DNA of 64,000 bases from Eonycteris spelaea (lineage: Eukaryota > Chordata > Mammalia > Chiroptera > Pteropodidae): positions 1,030,001 through 1,094,000 of the forward strand of contig PUFA01000062.1 of the NCBI GenBank assembly GCA_003508835.1. The letters are read 5' to 3'. Every line of letters begins with the position of its first letter. The stretch's first letter is position 1. The notes below the pieces were generated by a model, which saw nothing but the letters and a program-made list of their open reading frames with translations, ran no database searches and had not been told where the DNA came from. This document shows, piece after piece, positions 34,446-47,288 of the stretch. The position numbers and the translations under genes are program-made.

Positions 34446-36138
34446 CAGAGAAAAGTGACATATATGTGGTTATTTAAATACATACTACCATTTTTATATG
34501 ATCTAATAATTTTCATTCAATATAAGAATTTAAAATGATATTTTAAAATATAACCACAATATTTGAACTATATAACATTTTAGATTTATTTACCCAGCAT
34601 GGCTTTAAGCTACTTAAGAACAAAGATTGTATTTTCTGTCCTCAAGAAGCACCACATTGTTTAGTCTAGAGAAAATTTGTTTAAATTATTTTCATAAATT
34701 AGAAAGTAAAGCTAGTAGTTACAGAAATGGCTCAGATGAGGTTGCCAACTTGAAGAAAAATGTAAAGATAAGGAAATGTGTAAAAGAACCAATAAGAGAA
34801 TCATATGAAGTTACTTTTAAGAGTAGGAGGCGGCTCCATGCATGCATCTCCATTCCCTCCCAGAACTCCCAAAGAATGACAGAGAATGAATAGAGGTATA
34901 AACTTAAAAGTACAAGGAGGCCTACAGGACACAGAAAATGACTGATCTGTCGGAGAGGCAAAAGCTGGTACCTTCAGTCATGAAAATTAAGTCAACAAAA
35001 AGTGAGCGATGTTCTACAAAGTTCCAGAAAGCCTTGGAGAGGCTAGTATCTCAGGAAGTGTGGGCAAGAAGTTATTAACTGCTAAATTTTAATTGAGTAC
35101 TTAACAATGGATGTCAGGAACTATTTCCTAAAGTTTGCCTATGCTTTATCTCTTTTAAATTTTGAAAATAAAATTTGGCGTAGTTTCTAAACAGATGCCA
35201 TGCTTATTTGCTAAAACGGAGTCTAAAGGAAGACAAGTAGGGCTGGGAAGAAGGGATCATTTCAGACATGGGTCTGTTCAGGCGTGTTTTACTCCTACTG
35301 AATTCTGAAAATTATGTGGAAATATGAAGTATTTAGCACTTAAATCTTCTGGTGGATTTTACATTATTATGCATTCTGAAAGTACTCCTTGCATTTAGTG
35401 TATTTCCTGACTAAACCGTAGGTGCTAAAAATATGCAGAGTTCTAACAAAATGGATGAATGACAACCAGACTCAATTATTTTATATAATCTGCCTTTGTA
35501 TTGCCAAATTTTGTTATTACTCATCATGCCTTTAATTCCCACTTAAAAAAAAAAAACTAAAACAATGAGACTTGCTAATTAAAGCAACAAAAAAAAAAAA
35601 TCCCATATATTTCCCATGGAAAGACACTAACTTGCGAAAATTAAATTGTGAAAGATTTGTTATTTTTTATAGGCCTTAATGATGTAATTCAAAGTCTAAC
35701 TTCCCTAATAATTCTTTGAATAAGTGAGAAAAAATAGTAAACTTGAATGTTTCAAAAAAGTAATGCTAGGAAGGAAAAGTTATTTGAAGCTTTCAGTTTT
35801 CCTAGATAAATTATTTTTAAAATTATCATCTCGCCATCATCTTACGGACTCTTGAGATTGTACAAACTCTCAAATTTTTAAGTTACTGTCCAGAATTATG
35901 TAAGTAACCCTCAAAGTTGCACTTACAATATACATTAGATCTACAGACATTAAGGCTAATAAAGAAGGTCTATAGATATGGATATAATGAATAAAGTTTG
36001 TAGATCAGATAATTTCCTAATTTTGATCACTACACTGTAGTTATTTCAGAGAATGCCCTTATTTTTAAGAAATACAGCCTGAGGTACTAAGGGGCAAATA
36101 GGTATCAAGTCTGCAACTTACTCAAGTAATTCTGAAAA

Positions 36139-36285
36139 TATGTATACACATGTATACATACACATATATGTATGTGTGTGTGTGTGTATATATATATACA
36201 CATATATATAATATGTATATATATTATATACATAATATATAACATGTATATATATTATATATATGTATATATATATATACATGAT
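36139..36285. repeat. TA/TG microsatellite with palindromic segments
   Basis: About 145 bases of alternating purine-pyrimidine sequence: TG repeats then nested TATATA and ATATTATAT palindromes. It is capable of cruciform structure. Confidence 0.9.
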
Positions 36286-36889
36286 AATGTTGATGTTTGG
36301 GATATCTAGGTGAGGGGTACATAGGAATTGTTTGTACTATACTTGCAACTTTTCTGTAAGTCTGAAATTATGTTACAATAATTGAAAATTAAAAGTTAAA
36401 GGAAATAAAAGTTACTCATTAAATTCCTTTGTATCATAGGTAAGGTGGTGGTGAGAAGTAAAAGAAAACAAGATAGTGTGTATAGCTTCAAAAACCATCA
36501 CGGGCAGAAACATTGAAAAGGTAGAAACCCTAAAGTCACAGGGTCACTATATTTGGAGAAACTTATTGTCAGGTGAAAAGCTGAAGCATAACTAGCAGAA
36601 GAAAACACAAATAATTTCTTCATAGGTACTGGAAAAGAAAGCTAAGTGAGACTTGATCAACTCTCACTGGAAGGTGACATACTGTTCCAGGGTTTTCAAA
36701 TCCTGAATCACAGTGTATAACTTGCACAGTGACAAGAAAATCATGAAAGGCCATTATTTTAAAATGACCACAGATTCCTAAAATACAAGAAAAAGAAAAG
36801 TCCAAATACTAATCGATTAGAATTATGAAATGATTTCAAAACAATGTATTCAGATGGCTAAAAAAAATTCTCATAAAGAATAAAGCAAA

Positions 36890-37400
36890 ACAATAATGTT
36901 TTTAGTATATAGCTCATCACTGGCACAGATTAGGAATTCCACCCTGTCCTCAGACAGTTTACAATCCAGTCTTGGAGGAGCTGTATTTGAAATAACGACC
37001 ATAACAACTGTAAGGTGGTCCCTTTCGGGTGAGAATCATTCATGGAGAGAAGGCACTTTTGGACTGACACAGCTTCTGGAACAGTTGTCTATGACTGAAA
37101 AGGCATGTTTCTAAAGTAGCAAAAAAATGCATTCTGAGCTGCAATCATTCCATAATTCTGGGAAAAAAACAGGGTGAGGAAAGTCACAGAAGGGGAAATT
37201 GCCAATAACCTATTTGGACAGAGACTCAGATTACACATAAAGTTAGGAAATGGGAAACGGACTGCAGGCTCACAGCAGAGGCCCTGGGAGTCTCACATGA
37301 CAGGTGTTCAGGAGTTTGTACCTTTCTCAGTAGACAAGTGGGAGCCATTGGAAGGTCTTAAACAAAAAGTGCCAAATACACGATGCATAAAATGAATGTA
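36890..37400 (-). mobile_element. L2 LINE 3' part
   Basis: Plus-strand text is the reverse complement of L2: 'cagacagtttacaatccagt' near the 3' terminus and 'gggagccattggaaggtctt' further in. Confidence 0.65.
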
Positions 37401-38189
37401 AATGCAGAATCTAATCATGTAAATTCTAATGGGAAATAAATGACAGATCTCTTTTAAAAGGTGAGTACAAACTCATTTTGTTAGAAACATGAGCTTAGGA
37501 GATTCAGTCCTATAACATTATCGTCACTACGACACTTTATTAGCTTCATTTTTATAAGTGAAAATGGGCCAGAGGTCAGACAAGGGAGGTACAGATATTA
37601 CTTTTGAGGGTTTGTAATAACAAAGTTGTGATAGGAAATCTTGACATTCTTATTCATCTGGGAAGCAATGAAAAGCTTTAACAGAATTATGTTGGATTGC
37701 ATTGGTCGGCTTAGGGCAATTCAGACATGCTCTTGACTTTGACCTTGAGAAATGTCGATACCATCCATGACACTGTCAATCAGTTATCAGAAAACGTCCA
37801 CCAGAAACAAAATTGGGGCCACTGTCAATGGGTAACCCTCAGAATGCAAGCTGTTTACTAGGTAAGAGTTCATGGGCATGGCAGTTGGACTGGCTGGAGG
37901 AGTTGTTCATTCCTAGTACTCGACCTTAATGTTTAAATCAGGGAAGACAAACACCGCTAGAATTTACTTAAGTACATATAAAGGGTTCCAAAAGTGACCT
38001 TTGAAATTCAACTATGAAGTAATATGGATACTAACAAGTAATATGAAGCAATAGTTGGGTACCTTGGTTGGCAGGTACAACCTGTAGGATGTACCTAAAC
38101 TCAAAGGCTAACTGGAAACCGGAAGTAGCTATGTATACAAGTAGCCCCTCTGCTGCCTGCTCCTTCTCTTTAGCATCATCCCCTCATCA

Positions 38190-38390
38190 TATTTATGAGC
38201 TTTGCATTTTCCTACACATTTTATATACATTAACTCATGAACCCTTCGAATAACTCTATTAGGTCAATTCTATTACTATACACCCCTTCCTTGTATCCTC
38301 TGAACAGGCAAAAAAGAGTTCATCGGTTTTCCCCAAATCATACAAGTGCTTAGCATCGGTAAGCTACCTCTGTGCCTGATATACACTTGC
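38190..38390 (-). repeat. MIR-type SINE, degraded
   Basis: Contains 'actctattaggtcaattcta' and 'ccaaatcatacaagtgctta', decayed forms of the reverse-complement MIR segments around the Pol III-derived core. Confidence 0.5.
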
Positions 38391-39389
38391 AGTATGTATG
38401 TTCATTTTTAAAATGCATTAGGTTAGAGCAGAGGCCATATCTTCTAATACATATGTGGAAACTAAATCTGATATAGTTAAGTTGAAACTTTATTTTTAGA
38501 AACCATGATGTTTTTTCCTGATGAAGAATTTCCTGAAAAGGTAGTATTCAGCATCCACTGAAAATAGGAATACATATTGGAAATCCTTTTCATTTAAAAT
38601 ACATTTTAAAACTATAGAAGCTAGGCATTTATAGAACAAGAAATCTTCAGAATTCCTCAGTGCTAATCTATGAAATGAAATATAAACAGATATACAAAGT
38701 TTCCAGTAACCCTATAAACCACTTTCTTCTTAAAAATTCAAACATCTGTGTCAACAAATCACAATAAGATGTTAAGGGGAAAAAAAATACAGTCAATGGG
38801 AAAAAAACAGAAAACAAAACCAGGATGCTATTATTCAGCTCTGTACTTAGGTTTAACAAGAGCTATCAATCTTTCTTTTCATGAACACTAAATTGAGAAG
38901 AAAAAGAAAAATACAGATCAGTCTTCATAACCAGAGGCTAGAAGAACTTCAAATCCTGAAAACCTAAACTGACAATGTGGAGCCTTTGTAACTGAAGGAC
39001 TGCATGCATTTTATTCCCCAACTATTTCTTTGGTTTTTAATCATTTTGCTCTATGGCATCCTGACAAGCACTGATGGAGTGGTGCAGTCCAGGTGCTTGC
39101 CATTCAGAGGCAAAGGTGACAACCACACTTGAATCTCTAAATCTTTCCAAATAATTCATCTTTTTCATAAAGCTAGTGCTCAGAGTATACCACTACAGAA
39201 TCTTGAGGAAGGAAAAAAAAAGAGAGAGAAAGAGCAAAACACTGTAATTGGTAGTTTGACATTTTCTTCTTCATTTTGAAGTAGGCTCTTTCTGAACAAA
39301 ATGTTTTGTGCCAGCAATCACATATTTTTATACAAAAGTGAAAAACAAAATATTAACAAGTCACTTCCACTTGGACATTGGTAGTTACA

Positions 39390-40200
39390 CGATTAGAGTA
39401 ATGGTCATTCATTCAACAATTAGTGATCATGTGACTACTATGTATCAACACTGTTTTAGGCTCCACAGATTTGACAATCCTGAAAAAGCAAAAAATGTTG
39501 ACGCTTCACTGAACTTTAACTCCAGAGGAAAAGAGAAATCCATGAAAGCAGGATCCATCTTCAGGTGCTAAGTGCTACAAAAGAAATGAGCTGCAGACTA
39601 TGAAAAAGAGCTAGCCGTGGAAAAACACATTAGCAAAGTATGGAAGAGGTCTGACGAGGTAGCACTGAACTGATGATCCCTGGAAGATATGAAGAGCTGG
39701 AATGGGGGAAGAGGCCTCTCTGCAGAGTGAAGAGCAATCGCAAAGGCCCAGAAGAGGCGGAACATGGGCATGATGTAGGAACAGGCAGGAAACCAGTGTA
39801 GCCAGGCATGATGTAGCCCAGGAAGGAAGAATGTGAGATGAAAGAGAGAAGATATGAAAAGGTCTTTTAAGGTCATAATAAGGAATAGGACAATATTCTG
39901 GAATGAGAAGTTGCTAAATGTACTTGAATATTGGAATTATATGATGTAATTTACATTTTTCATGATTGTTTAGTCTGCTTTTTGGAGAATGGTTTGGAGG
40001 GATACTAGTGAAGATAAAATCAGACAAATAAGGGGAGTGTAAGAGTGCAGGCAGGACATGATGGTGGCTCGGATGATGCCGGTGAGAAGGACAGTAGTCA
40101 ACTGATTCATGATCTATTTTGAGTTTGAAACAATGGACCTTGCTGACAAATTGGATAAAAGAAATGAAGACTATCAAAGAATATCTTGCCAGGAGATGAT
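39390..40200 (-). mobile_element. L2 LINE 3' half
   Basis: Starts with the reverse complement of the L2 terminus ('tcattcattcaacaattagt', then 'ctactatgtatcaacactgt'). It continues through 'atgatgtaatttacattttt', 'agaatggtttggagggatac' and 'ggacatgatggtggctcgga'. A long copy with no open frame. Confidence 0.75.
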
Positions 40201-40984
40201 TTTCCAATGAAATATTTTCTCTGTGCTACATAACCAATGTACAAAAGTTCAATTTCATACTACTTAAAACAGAATGTTCCAAAATGAGAAAACACACCTA
40301 ACTAAATGACAAAGAATACACCAGTTTCTGTTTATTGAAATAAATTTATTAAAAAATATCTAGTTAATTTATAAAAAAGTAAACAATAACTTAGTTACAA
40401 GTTTAAAACATCAATTCAGTCCTCAAGTGATTAAAAAATAATCTATTTCAAGAAAATAGTAAAACAAACAAGTCTATAAGTAGTATAACCATATTGTCAA
40501 AATATAAATAAAAGTATTTTTAGCCTACAAGGTGCTTAAGATATATTGAAAAGCTTTAGGAAGAAAATTTTATATTTCGCATTCCCTATTTCATCTCTGT
40601 ATGAGTGGTTTGAAGGGTGGATCTAGATCTCCAATTATTTAGAAGAAATATTCTAGAAAACTTGTAAACTTATTTATAAGTACATGTATTGCCTTACTAT
40701 TAAATTATTTTAATAAATGCTATAGTCAATTCATAGATTATTCAGGTTCTTTGTCCCCTCTGATCAGTTAACTTTTGACTACTTAAGGGTTAAACACTGA
40801 TGAGGAGAAAATCTCTGTAAAATTTGTCACTTATTATTGGCTGAGTCAAGGAAGACATTAAAAACAATGACTAAAAGAACCAAAAACAGCAAAATTCAAA
40901 GAATAAAAATGTTCTGCCATCTTGAGTGTCACTCAGCCATCACTCTTTGACCAAGGCCAAAATGTTACAATAACAGTTATAACA

Positions 40985-41140
40985 CAACTCAGATGTAAAA
41001 CTCTGCTTTGTGTTGAGCTCCTCCATTTTTCATGTAAAAATCAGCATAATAAAACTATCTAGCATGGTTTTTAATGAAAGTAAAGTACCTAAAGTAATGT
41101 CCTTCACATAATACATGCTAACTAAAGGATAACTACTGTT
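40985..41140 (+). repeat. MIR SINE
   Basis: 'ctccatttttcatgtaaaaa' followed by 'aaagtacctaaagtaatgtc' and 'cataatacatgctaac' follows the 3' half of MIR. Confidence 0.6.
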
Positions 41141-42125
41141 TTCAAAAAAGTGTAATAAAGTACAGTTAATCCCAATATAATTCTGCCTAGGGATATAATT
41201 TTATTTTTTTGGAAATAAAGTGTTTATATAGAAATAATCACTTCAAAGGCACAAGGATCAGGATTAACACCCCTAAGTGAGTTTTCCATCCTACTGTTCC
41301 TTTGACAGGGTAACAGAGCTGGGTTATAGCACCTAGGGAACTAATACTAGGCTCTTTACTCTCTGAATGCCCACCATCAGTTGGCCTGTAAAGCTTAATC
41401 TCTCTCAAATTCAGTTAGACAGATCTTGTATTTTCTTGCCTGTATTTCGAAAATTATTTCGACTACATGTAACATGAGCCTGAGGCCTGTGTCTTACTTC
41501 TTTTTGTATTCCTAATGCCAGCACATGCCTGACACCAGGATGGATAAATGCCTGCTAGGACTCAGCTGCGGTAATTTCCCAAACCTAGAATAGGTTGTTA
41601 AATTAAATTAATTCTCATCATTTGGAAACCATGATCGAGCTTTATGTTACTTACACACCCGCCTCCATCACACACACATACTTACAATCAGAACAAAGTG
41701 AATTACTTGATATCACTTAGAATGCTGATAGAATATGTACTGAAAACTTATCAATTCTTCCTACACGTTAACATTTATCCATATTATCTTCCCAGTCAGG
41801 GTGTCTGTCCCTAAGGGAAGGGGCTGAGTTTCACATGTCTTTAGAATTACCCCCACATTGTCAAACAGAACTGGCTGGCCCTAAGGCAGACATCAGTGAA
41901 TTCTGCTGAGAATTCAATCAGCATGCCGACCCAGTGGTAAATGCCTGCTGCAGTTCATAAAATATTATCAGTGCCTGGAAGCATTTACAAATCCTCAAAA
42001 ATAATATTTCTCTACTACAAGATCAAATCTAACATTTTAAGGGAAAAAAATATCAAAATTTAAACCTGTTTTGATAATGAAATAAAGTTTTATCAGATAA
42101 AATCTAAAAGGAGCAGAAAAGATAC

Positions 42126-42260
42126 CTTCAAGCAGTTTTTTCTCTGAAGAGAGTTTAGCAGCAGCAGCAGGAGACTGATACAAAAAGTCACAGAGGAACA
42201 TGGACTGCGAGGACTCTTGACTTAATCCACCTTCAAAATGAATGTCATGTTGAGGGAAAT
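42126..42260 (-). CDS. ARAP2: ARAP2 exon 6: linker and first strand of PH3
   Basis: 135 bases, acceptor tttcctag/ATTTCC, donor CTTGAAG/gtatct. It encodes FPQHDIHFEGGLSQESSQS, then MFLCDFLYQSPAAAAKLSSE. The serine/glutamine-rich linker leads into FLCDFLYQS, the first beta strand of the third PH domain. Four alanines come from a short (GCT)4 run, a place where length could vary between species. The exon ends one base into a glutamate codon completed nearly 10 kb downstream at 32368. Confidence 0.93.
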
Positions 42261-42727
42261 CTAGGAAAATTATAGAAACAATGCCTTTGGAATCTAAAAT
42301 GTAAACAATTTTCCTTTGCTTATGAATATATATGTCAGTGAGTTTTAAGCTAGTAGGAAAAGTACTTCAAATATACCACAGATAAAAACGTACAAAGATA
42401 TTTATTTTGCATAAAACTTGAAAAATAAGCCCTTAAATTGTGTTTATTATTCAAATTTGAATATCAGATTTAATTTTGGTGAAAATGATTATGTGGGATT
42501 AACTGTTTTAATCTTCCATTTATAAGATTAAAGAAACGTAAAAGACTTATCTTCTAAACTTTTCCTTAAAATGAAATAAAAACACAGTCTTAAGCATCTT
42601 CCACCGTTTTGGTAATTACACTTTTCTGCATTCTGGAGCTTTATTTGAGAAATAAACAGATTTGTGCTTCGATCCATTTAGGGATATTATCAGAAGAAAC
42701 CAGGCTAATGAAGGGATAGGGACTAAC
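42261..42727 (-). other. ARAP2 intron between exons 5 and 6
   Basis: Intron of 467 bases, AT-rich, no repeat or gene seen. Confidence 0.7.
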
Positions 42728-42902
42728 CTGAGAATTTGTTATGATAGAGAAATTCCATTTGCAGACTCTGCCCAGCCTTCTTGGCCAGCAGATAAGGGGT
42801 GCTGTGCACAGGGTCTCCAGTTGCACACATGACATCTGCTCCACTGAACAGCAAAGCCATTGTCTCCAGAACATCTGGTTTCACTACAGCAGCACACAGA
42901 GC
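42728..42902 (-). CDS. ARAP2: ARAP2 exon 5: end of ArfGAP and ankyrin-like segment
   Basis: 175 bases, acceptor atgaccag/GCTCTG, donor TTCTCAG/gttagt. It encodes 58 residues beginning ALCAAVVKPDVLETMALLFS and ending LQMEFLYHNKFS. The stretch VLETMALLFSGADVMC, then HSTPYLLAKKAGQSLQMEFL, has the paired-helix and loop pattern of ankyrin repeats, which follow the zinc finger in ARAP proteins. Codon use is more GC-rich than the flanking introns, as expected for real coding sequence. It ends one base into an aspartate codon. Confidence 0.95.
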
Positions 42903-43459
42903 CTGGTCATTAAAATAAAATATATCTTTCAAGGGAAGAAAATACAATTCTAGATATTAAAATGAGCGAAAGCCTGATAATTCATTTATGAGGTGAAGTT
43001 TATATTACTTTTTAACTAAAAAATCTAATTATAAGTATACCCTGAATTAAGCAATAGGCCTGCTCTGTATAAGTTTAAATTTAACTCAAGACTTCCAAGT
43101 CTCAGTTCATTGTTTGTTGCCGCAGTATTCCCAACCTTCCAATCCATCGGATTTGTTTGTAAGACATTCTTTGTTTACATACTATAATGACTGATGCTCA
43201 GAAAACTCTATTTCAAACATAATAATTAAGTATCCACTAAATGTTTTGTCACATGAACATTGTACGTATGTATCTTCCGGCCTCATAAGGGTCTGTAGAA
43301 TCTTTAAATTATTGTTGTGCTTTGGTAATTTGAAACATGGGTACAGATTCAGAACTTTCCTCTTAGGGGAGAGGCATGTGGGGAGGAAGAACAATAAGTA
43401 GACACAATAAAACATTACTGACTTATGTGCTAATCATCATTGTACAAACACTAGAATTG

Positions 43460-44240
43460 ATTTCTTTTTTCTTGAAGTAATAAGCTGCCTTCACGTCTCT
43501 TCTCATCCTTTTTTCCTGCGTCTCACTTGATCGGCTTCCCATTTGCTTCTGAATACTCTGATTCTGGCACCCTGATTCCTTCTAACCCTTTTGCCTCAGG
43601 TTCACCATTTCAATTGTTCCTGACGTGGTACATCTGCATGGTTCACTCAATAATCTGCCCTCTGTAATGCAACTTCAGGATAATCACTCATTAGACACCC
43701 CAATGGACAGCTCAGTGTACAGCCAAGGAGTCTCAGGATGCATTTGCAGCCTCAGCCTGAAGGGCCTATTATTTTAAAAAGTTCTTATCTTTTCTACCAT
43801 GGTAAAGCTGACCTCCAAAATTTCCTTCATATCAGAATCAAGAAGCCTGAATTCTCATACTTGACTTTGTAATAATGTGTTACGTGATCTTGGACCATCC
43901 GTTCTCATCTCTACGTCTTAGCTTTTCCACACCTGCAGCATGAGTTTGTTGGAAAATTTAACAGCTGATGTCTCTTCCACTGTAGTAGCCTTTGACTGCC
44001 CTCCCAATCCAATCATACGTATTTCCTCTTATTCTCTCTCTCATCAAACAATTCTTTTCCTTCACAGTGCTCTGTATTGGCTATGGTATATTTACTGAAT
44101 TTCATGTTTATGGTCAGTCTCCTCTGTAAAAGATCACTCTCATGAATTAAGAAACGGGTCTACTTTTTACTACAATTGTATCCCCAGCACCTAAAAGAGA
44201 ACTCAGCAATTGTTAAGTGTGCAATAAATATCTATTTACC
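43460..44240 (+). mobile_element. L2 LINE 3' part with a MIR inside
   Basis: The L2 3' end is clear: 'aagaaacgggtctacttttt', 'ttgtatccccagcacctaaa' and 'gtgtgcaataaatatctatt'. A MIR-like insert lies at about 43850-43960 ('gaattctcatacttgacttt', 'tacgtgatcttggaccatcc'). The L1 at 44246 abuts the 3' end. Confidence 0.75.
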
Positions 44241-44245
44241 AAGAA

Positions 44246-45515
44246 CACTCAGTGGGGAAAGACAGTCTCTTCAACAAATGAAGTTGGGAAACTGGATAAT
44301 TACATGCAGAAAAATGAAAACGGACCCCTAACATACACTAATTACAAAAATTAACTCAAAATGTATTAAAACTGAAACAGAAAACCTAATGCTGTAAAAC
44401 TCCTAGAAGACAACAGGTGGTAATCTCCTTGACAACAGCCTTGGCAATGAATTTTTGGATGTGATACCAAAAATACAAGCAATAAAAACAAAAATCAGTA
44501 AGTGGGACTGTATCGAACTAAAAAGCTCCTGCATAGCAAACACAATCAACAGGATGAAAAGGGAGACACCATTTGCAAACCATTTTTGGATAAGAGGTTA
44601 CTATCCAAAATATATAAAGAACACATAAAGTTCAATTAAAAAAAAAGCAATCCCACCTGGTAGAATGGCTCTATTCAAGAAGACGAGGTAACAAGTGTTA
44701 TTAGTAAGGATGCAAAGAAAAGGGAACCCTTGTGCACTGTTGGCGAGAATACGAATTGCCTCAGCCATGATGGAAAACAATACCCAGAGTCTTCAAAAAG
44801 TTAAAAATTCATCTATCGTAATAACACAGCACTCCCACTTCTGGGTGCACATACAAAAGAGAACAGGATACTGAAAAGACATCTGCCCTCTCATGTACAT
44901 TGCAGCCTTAGTATTCACAGTGGCCAGGATGCGGAAACAACCTAAGTATTCAGCAACCAGTGGATAAAGACGTGGTGTGTCTATACACACACACACACAC
45001 ATGCGCGCAAATGTTATTCCATGAGACAGAAGGAAATCCTATTTGTGACAACCCAGATGGTCCTAAGGGCATCATGCTTAGTGAAAGCAGACAGACGAGA
45101 ACGACAAACATCGCATGATATGACTTACATGTGGAATCTGAAAAAGCAAATGCAGAGACACAGAGAGTAGAATGGTGGTTACCAGGAGCTGGAGGTGGAG
45201 GTGTTGGAAAGATGATGCTTAAGGGTACAAACTTGCAACTAGAAGGTCACTAAGTTATGGAGACCTAATGTACAGCATAGTGATTATCGTCAATAATACT
45301 GTATTATATATATCAAATTGTCAAGATACTAGATCTGAAATGTTCTCACCACTAAAAAGAAGTGATAATTATGTGATGTTTTAAAGGTATTAGCTAAAGC
45401 TATGGTGGCAATTATACTACAACACAGAACATATCAAATTAATAGATGAACACCTTAAACTTATATAATATTATATGTAAATTACACCTTAAGTTAAAAA
45501 AAATCTATTCAAGAA
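44246..45515 (+). mobile_element. L1 LINE 3' end (5'-truncated, about 1.3 kb)
   Basis: Begins in the L1 ORF2 3' region ('agacagtctcttcaacaaat') and passes 'gaaaagggagacaccatttg' and 'tgatatgacttacatgtgga', then the 3' UTR ('tggttaccaggagctggagg') to an A-rich tail. It carries a (CA)n at 44984-45000. Stops and indels leave no usable ORF2. It is antisense to ARAP2. Confidence 0.9.
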
Positions 45516-46639
45516 AATTAAAAAAAACTTAACTATTCACTAACATTAAGAGTACCTTTGTAAGAAGCCTATTATGGAATAAATTCTCATAGACATCTCT
45601 GCAATACTCTTAGGAAAAATGCAATAGCTAGTAACTAATGTAAAACCTGCATAGTTTCTTAGCTCATCGGAACTGTGTGGTGTGGCAGACAGGACCTCAT
45701 TTGAGGACATTAGTTAATTTCTCCACTGACAAGATTCCCATCACCGTCAAAAAGAGAGAAACTATTGGAGGAAGATATGCCCTGGTTCTCCAATCTCATC
45801 AATTACTTCCCAAAATCCACAACTTAATATTTATATATTTATTTATTATAGATGTCTGGTACACAGAATCAGATTAATTATAACTCTTGGTTTATGATGC
45901 CCTATTCATCATTAGTCCATACATATCTGATATAACTAGTCAGTTATTTAAATAATATAATTAGCACTCATGAAAACAAATGTCTTAATTACCTATATAA
46001 AAATTAAATGTTTTAGTAATAACTCATATATAGTTCCCCCAGGCCCATCCAATATCCCTGAGGTACCCTACCTAGGTATCCACCCTGAATCCTGAACTTG
46101 TGTGCCACTGCTTTAAAATCAACTGGTGGCCTCACTTAATTGATACCAAAGATGTACAAAGAAGAAAAACTTAGTTTACAGGAACTGAACACATAGAAGA
46201 AAAATGTAAATCAATTGTATAAATCTTACAATGTCTAGAGAAGTATGGAAAAGGCCTTGATTTACTGATTTTCCAAAATGTTCAATATAATGCTACTTAC
46301 TTGGGGATAGTTATCTAATAAGTGTTGCCAAAATGCATACTAAAGAATTGAGAACCATGAAACAATATATTCTCTAATCATAAAACCTGTAGGCATACAA
46401 AAGCATATGTTTTACATATCTATACACAGGAGAGCCTCCTGACACACAATAAACTGAAGGAGTAATTTAAACAAGAAAGTGGGGAAGAATGTTTAACAAA
46501 TCCTTTGCCAAAACGGATGAAAACCAAATGGGCAGCATAACATGGTCACAAAAAGACCTGGAATCGCTCAGCCTAAGGCAAATGATAGTTCAAATTAATA
46601 GCACTAAACAAACCACTGCTTGACAATACATTGAGTAAA

Positions 46640-46872
46640 TGATATTAATTTTGGTAAGACCAAGTCAGCAATGTACGAGCCGAAGCTACAGTCAGTATCC
46701 TCTCCCTGAAACAGAAAAAGCTGTCGATGCACTCGGCAGTAACGCAATGGCTATGTGGTCAGCCAGAGGGGTGATGGAGTCATCGGGGGGATGGTTTCAT
46801 AAACTATGTGAATGTCGAACCACTGCACTATATACTTGCAATATTAATAATAAAATTAAAAAAAAAAAAAAG
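46640..46872 (+). mobile_element. CpG-rich poly-A retroposon, family not recognised
   Basis: About 230 bases ending in a 14-base A run at 46859-46872. The 3' part ('catcggggggatggtttcat', 'gaatgtcgaaccactgcact') resembles L1 3' termini. The 5' part ('gtacgagccgaagctacagt') is not L1-like that I recognise. Seven CpGs survive in about 160 bases. It may be a lineage-specific SINE with an L1-type tail, or a short L1 3' copy. No clear target-site duplication found. Confidence 0.55.
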
Positions 46873-47105
46873 AATACTGGGGTATGCCTGACTTAGCTGG
46901 AAACTTCAGTTATGGATAAAGAGTTTATCTGCTATTGATAACAAATCCTTGTGAACAACGGGAAAACCACTGGAACAATCTCACAAAAGGAAATAAAAGA
47001 ATAATTTCAACAAACAGTAAAATTTTTTTTTTTACTTTTCAAAATCCTTGGCACATATTTAAAAAACATTAAAATTCATGTCTATCGTGCTGCTTTACTG
47101 GATAC

Positions 47106-47288
47106 CTTATTTAATTCTTCTTTGGTGAGAGATGCCAAAAGGGTTTTCCTGAATCTTCCTTCTTTGTACTTCTGAGTGATAAAGGTTTTTCGCTTTTCGA
47201 CTGGTGAGTCCATGTGTAATTCTTCATCTTTTTGAAGATTGCCAGCCCAAAAGTCATTTGCTCTTTTGTTTCCAATAACAATAAAAAG
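47106..47288 (-). CDS. ARAP2: ARAP2 exon 4: C-terminal half of ArfGAP
   Basis: 183 bases, exactly 61 codons, phase 0 at both ends, acceptor aattcag/CTTTTT and donor AATAAG/gtatcc. The product begins LFIVIGNKRANDFWAGNL and ends SLTKEELNK. The GNKRANDFWAGNL stretch is the family's conserved helix after the arginine finger (compare GN-x-x-AN-x-x-WE in other ArfGAPs). A basic, hydrophilic segment (VEKRKTFITQKYKEGRFRK) follows, as in other ARAPs. The frame stays open past the donor for a few codons only. Confidence 0.96.

Larger units (their letters stand above)
32369..42125 (-). other. ARAP2 intron between exons 6 and 7 (9.8 kb)
   Basis: Contains three L2 copies in the same orientation as the gene (32490-33990 with a hAT element inside it, 36890-37400, 39390-40200), MIR fragments (34290-34445, 38190-38390, 40985-41140) and a long AT/GT palindromic microsatellite (36139-36285). 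No exon or other gene seen. The open frame at 39598-39876 is a shadow of the L2. Confidence 0.65.
42903..47105 (-). other. ARAP2 intron between exons 4 and 5
   Basis: Intron of 4.2 kb, largely made of mobile-element remains: L2 (43460-44240) with a MIR inside it, an L1 3' end (44246-45515) directly after the L2 3' end, and a CpG-rich poly-A retroposon (46640-46872). Confidence 0.7.

Noticed and set aside
34627..34961. Overlapping open frames on both strands at about 34.6-35.0 kb
   Set aside because: No family resemblance, no splice context that fits ARAP2, and AT-rich intron composition.
42641..42874. Minus-strand open frame in a second frame over exon 5
   Set aside because: Wrong frame. 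The frame at 42728-42902 joins both neighbouring exons in phase and matches the family.
42741..42953. Plus-strand open frame of 70 codons
   Set aside because: Antisense shadow of the ankyrin-region exon at 42728-42902.
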